DNA of 64,000 bases from Halomonas sp. CH40 (GTDB lineage: Bacteria; Pseudomonadota; Gammaproteobacteria; Pseudomonadales; Halomonadaceae), in contig CP112982.1 in NCBI GenBank assembly GCA_041875495.1, positions 186,001 through 250,000 on the forward strand, written 5' to 3'. The notes under the pieces were generated by a model. The model saw nothing but the letters and a program-made list of their open reading frames with translations. It had not been told where the DNA came from and searched no databases. How positions within the stretch are numbered: the first letter of the stretch is position 1; each line of letters begins with the position of its first letter. Shown here in pieces: positions 62,446 through 64,000 of the stretch. Both the position numbers and the translations under genes were made by a program.

Positions 62446-63710
62446 GTGAACTCAAACGCCGTAACCCACGCCTTGAGTGGATTGCCCGCAACCGTCTGCA
62501 TCCAGAGCATGCCAGCGTGTTGGCCACACTGGGCCAGGGGCAAGCCAGCGAATGGCAGGGCCCCAATGGCCTGAGGCGCAAGAATCCCCATGCCATCGGC
62601 TTTATTGGCCCTAACGGCATCAAGCGGATTGACCGCAGCGGTGCCCAGCAGGGAGGTGCCCGCCAGGCCGGTGGGGCGGCCCAGGTGCAGGAAAGCCGCC
62701 GCGCGGTGGTGATTGAGTCTCCTGCCTTTTATATCGCTGTGGTGCCGGATATGACGGGCGGCCGCCTGTCATCCCACGATAAAGACCTGCTTGGCCTGGC
62801 CCGCCAGCTGGCGGACGCCAAGGAAGATGCTCCAGGAGCCGTGCTCGCCATTCTCCCGGCGGAACACAGGGAGCAGCAGCTGGGGGACGCAGGCATTGAC
62901 AGGGTGATTATTCTGCCCGAAGCCCCGGCAGGCCAATTTGGCCCTGATCATCAGCTGCCTCTGCTGGAAAGCGTTGAGCGCACCTTTGGCCCGTGCCACT
63001 GGCTGGTGCCGGATTCTGCCCTGGGCGGTGGAGACCTTGGCCGCCGCCTGGCCATGCGTTTGCAGGAAAGGCCCGCCACCGGCGTGTGGCGGATCGAGCC
63101 GGACGACTCAGCACCGCTGGGTTGGGGTTGCACGGCTCGGGGAGCGGCGGACAGCCTGGACATCCAGCGCCCGCTGCCCAGGGTGGTGCTGGCGCTGGCG
63201 GAATGCGCTGAGCCGGTTGACCAAAGCCGTCATGCTGCCGAGGCGCTGACGCTGGAAGGCACGCCGTCGGCGTTTGCCACGCGTATCAATGATCAGGGGG
63301 CGGTGGCCGTCGACCCGGCCAGCATTGCCCTGGCTGAGGCGGAATTTATCCTTTCCGGCGGTAACGGCGTCAAAGATTGGGAGGGCTTTCATCAGGCAGC
63401 CAAAGCCTTGGGCGCCACCGAAGGCGCATCACGGGTGGCCGTCGACGATGGCTTTATGGCGCGTGACCGCCAGGTGGGCGCCAGTGGCACCTGGGTGACG
63501 GCAAGGGTTTATCTGGCAGTCGGTATTTCCGGCGCCATTCAACACCTGCAGGGTATTCAGAGCTGTGACAAGGTGATTGCCATCAACATGGATGCCGGCT
63601 GTGACATGATCAAACGTGCCGATCTGGCCGTGATTGGCGACAGTACGCAGATTCTGGCCGCGCTGGTGGCCAAGGTTCAGCAACAAGGAGGGGCGCGCGA
63701 TGCAGCCTGA
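62442..63710 (+). CDS. etfA: Electron transfer flavoprotein alpha subunit (dgc-associated)
   Basis: The 422-residue alpha subunit accepts electrons from the dehydrogenase and binds FAD in its C-terminal domain, where VGASGTWVTARVYLAVGISGAIQHLQGIQ (in segments) and AINMDAGCDMIKRADLAVIGD are diagnostic. It is longer than general EtfA (about 310), with an N-terminal extension of about 80 residues (RNPRLEWIARNRLHPEH...), as in the Pseudomonas dgc cluster version. The start overlaps the dgcB stop. The end overlaps etfB by 11 bases. Confidence 0.93.
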   Translation: MSELKRRNPRLEWIARNRLHPEHASVLATLGQGQASEWQGPNGLRRKNPHAIGFIGPNGIKRIDRSGAQQGGARQAGGAAQVQESRRAVVIESPAFYIAVVPDMTGGRLSSHDKDLLGLARQLADAKEDAPGAVLAILPAEHREQQLGDAGIDRVIILPEAPAGQFGPDHQLPLLESVERTFGPCHWLVPDSALGGGDLGRRLAMRLQERPATGVWRIEPDDSAPLGWGCTARGAADSLDIQRPLPRVVLALAECAEPVDQSRHAAEALTLEGTPSAFATRINDQGAVAVDPASIALAEAEFILSGGNGVKDWEGFHQAAKALGATEGASRVAVDDGFMARDRQVGASGTWVTARVYLAVGISGAIQHLQGIQSCDKVIAINMDAGCDMIKRADLAVIGDSTQILAALVAKVQQQGGARDAA

Positions 63711-64000
63711 TAAAGCGCTGGATATTGCCGTGCTGGTATCCCTGGGCCGCCACCCGCTAACCGGGCGCCCACGGCGCGCCGATCACGATGCCCGCGGCGT
63801 TGAGCTGGCGCTAGGGGTGGAATCCCAATACGCCAACGCCCAGCTGGAGCTGGTTCACGCCGGTAGCTGTAGTACCGACAGTGAAACCGCACTGCGAAGC
63901 TATCCGGGTATGGCCGGCCTGCCGTCAATGACTCTGCTGGAGCAGGAGGAGGGCGCTGACGTCATTCCGGTGCTGGGTGACCACCTTGCCCAGCGTGAGC
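63700..64000 (+). CDS. etfB: Electron transfer flavoprotein beta subunit (partial, runs off the window)
   Basis: The first 100 codons are visible from ATG 63700, which has GGAGG upstream and overlaps the etfA end by 11 bases. The product starts MQPDKALDIAVLVSLGRHP and continues GVELALGVESQYANAQLELVHAG, the AMP-binding fold of EtfB. It is cut at the right edge of the window, so the C-terminus is not seen. It should form the heterodimer with the adjacent EtfA. Confidence 0.85.
   Translation, partial: MQPDKALDIAVLVSLGRHPLTGRPRRADHDARGVELALGVESQYANAQLELVHAGSCSTDSETALRSYPGMAGLPSMTLLEQEEGADVIPVLGDHLAQRE

Overview
The window looks like chromosomal DNA of a moderately GC-rich, halophilic gammaproteobacterium, most likely a Halomonadaceae member (Halomonas/Vreelandella-like). 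This rests on the overall protein character and on the dipeptidase-DUF-dgcA-dgcB-etfA-etfB betaine catabolism order, which is shared with Pseudomonas. No rRNA or tRNA gene was recognised. The last gene (etfB) runs off the right edge.

Layout. 1-10 kb: a periplasmic-sensor GGDEF/EAL protein; a TPP riboswitch with tenA and thiC; an EamA transporter; a tupBCA tungstate-type ABC importer; a 1-Cys peroxiredoxin. 10-16 kb: a small hypothetical gene, an alpha/beta hydrolase, an AhpD-like protein, and a cluster of Lrp regulator, DmdA-like demethylase, OsmC protein and acyl-CoA ligase that may be a DMSP demethylation module. 16-24.4 kb: a tightly overlapping minus-strand operon (outer-membrane-barrel-like protein, secreted protein, ECF sigma factor, anti-sigma factor, S8 protease). 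Its first gene is split by a complete IS66 element (20404-22869) with exact 8-bp target duplications. 24.4-26.9 kb: an AT-rich stretch with two small exported proteins, then a DUF4197 lipoprotein.

26.9-39.3 kb: a sulfide/persulfide region (sulfide:quinone oxidoreductase-like flavoprotein with a membrane protein and an ankyrin protein, a DsrE-like protein, an exported rhodanese, a ZIP transporter, a DUF442 phosphatase-like protein and an ETHE1-like metallo-hydrolase). It lies next to cydDC and a CioAB-type cytochrome bd oxidase. Sulfide oxidation to quinol and a terminal oxidase that generally tolerates sulfide would fit together. 39.3-54.9 kb: mostly ordinary single genes (diguanylate cyclase, YgjV, 2-oxoadipate dioxygenase, ChaC-like, HDAC-like, CbiX-like, ZipA-like, chemoreceptor, lytic transglycosylase, photolyase, PCu(A)C protein, LysR/sdaA pair).

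54.9-64 kb: a 262-bp MITE with 15-bp inverted repeats and a CTAG duplication sits in front of a GbdR-type regulator. Then comes the dimethylglycine demethylase operon with its own electron-transfer flavoprotein. Together with sdaA (serine to pyruvate) this suggests that glycine betaine is used as carbon source by way of dimethylglycine, sarcosine, glycine and serine.

The best candidate for an undescribed system is the sigma/anti-sigma/S8 protease/barrel operon. The C-terminal domain of its anti-sigma factor resembles a subtilisin propeptide, and the whole locus is probably inactivated here by IS66.
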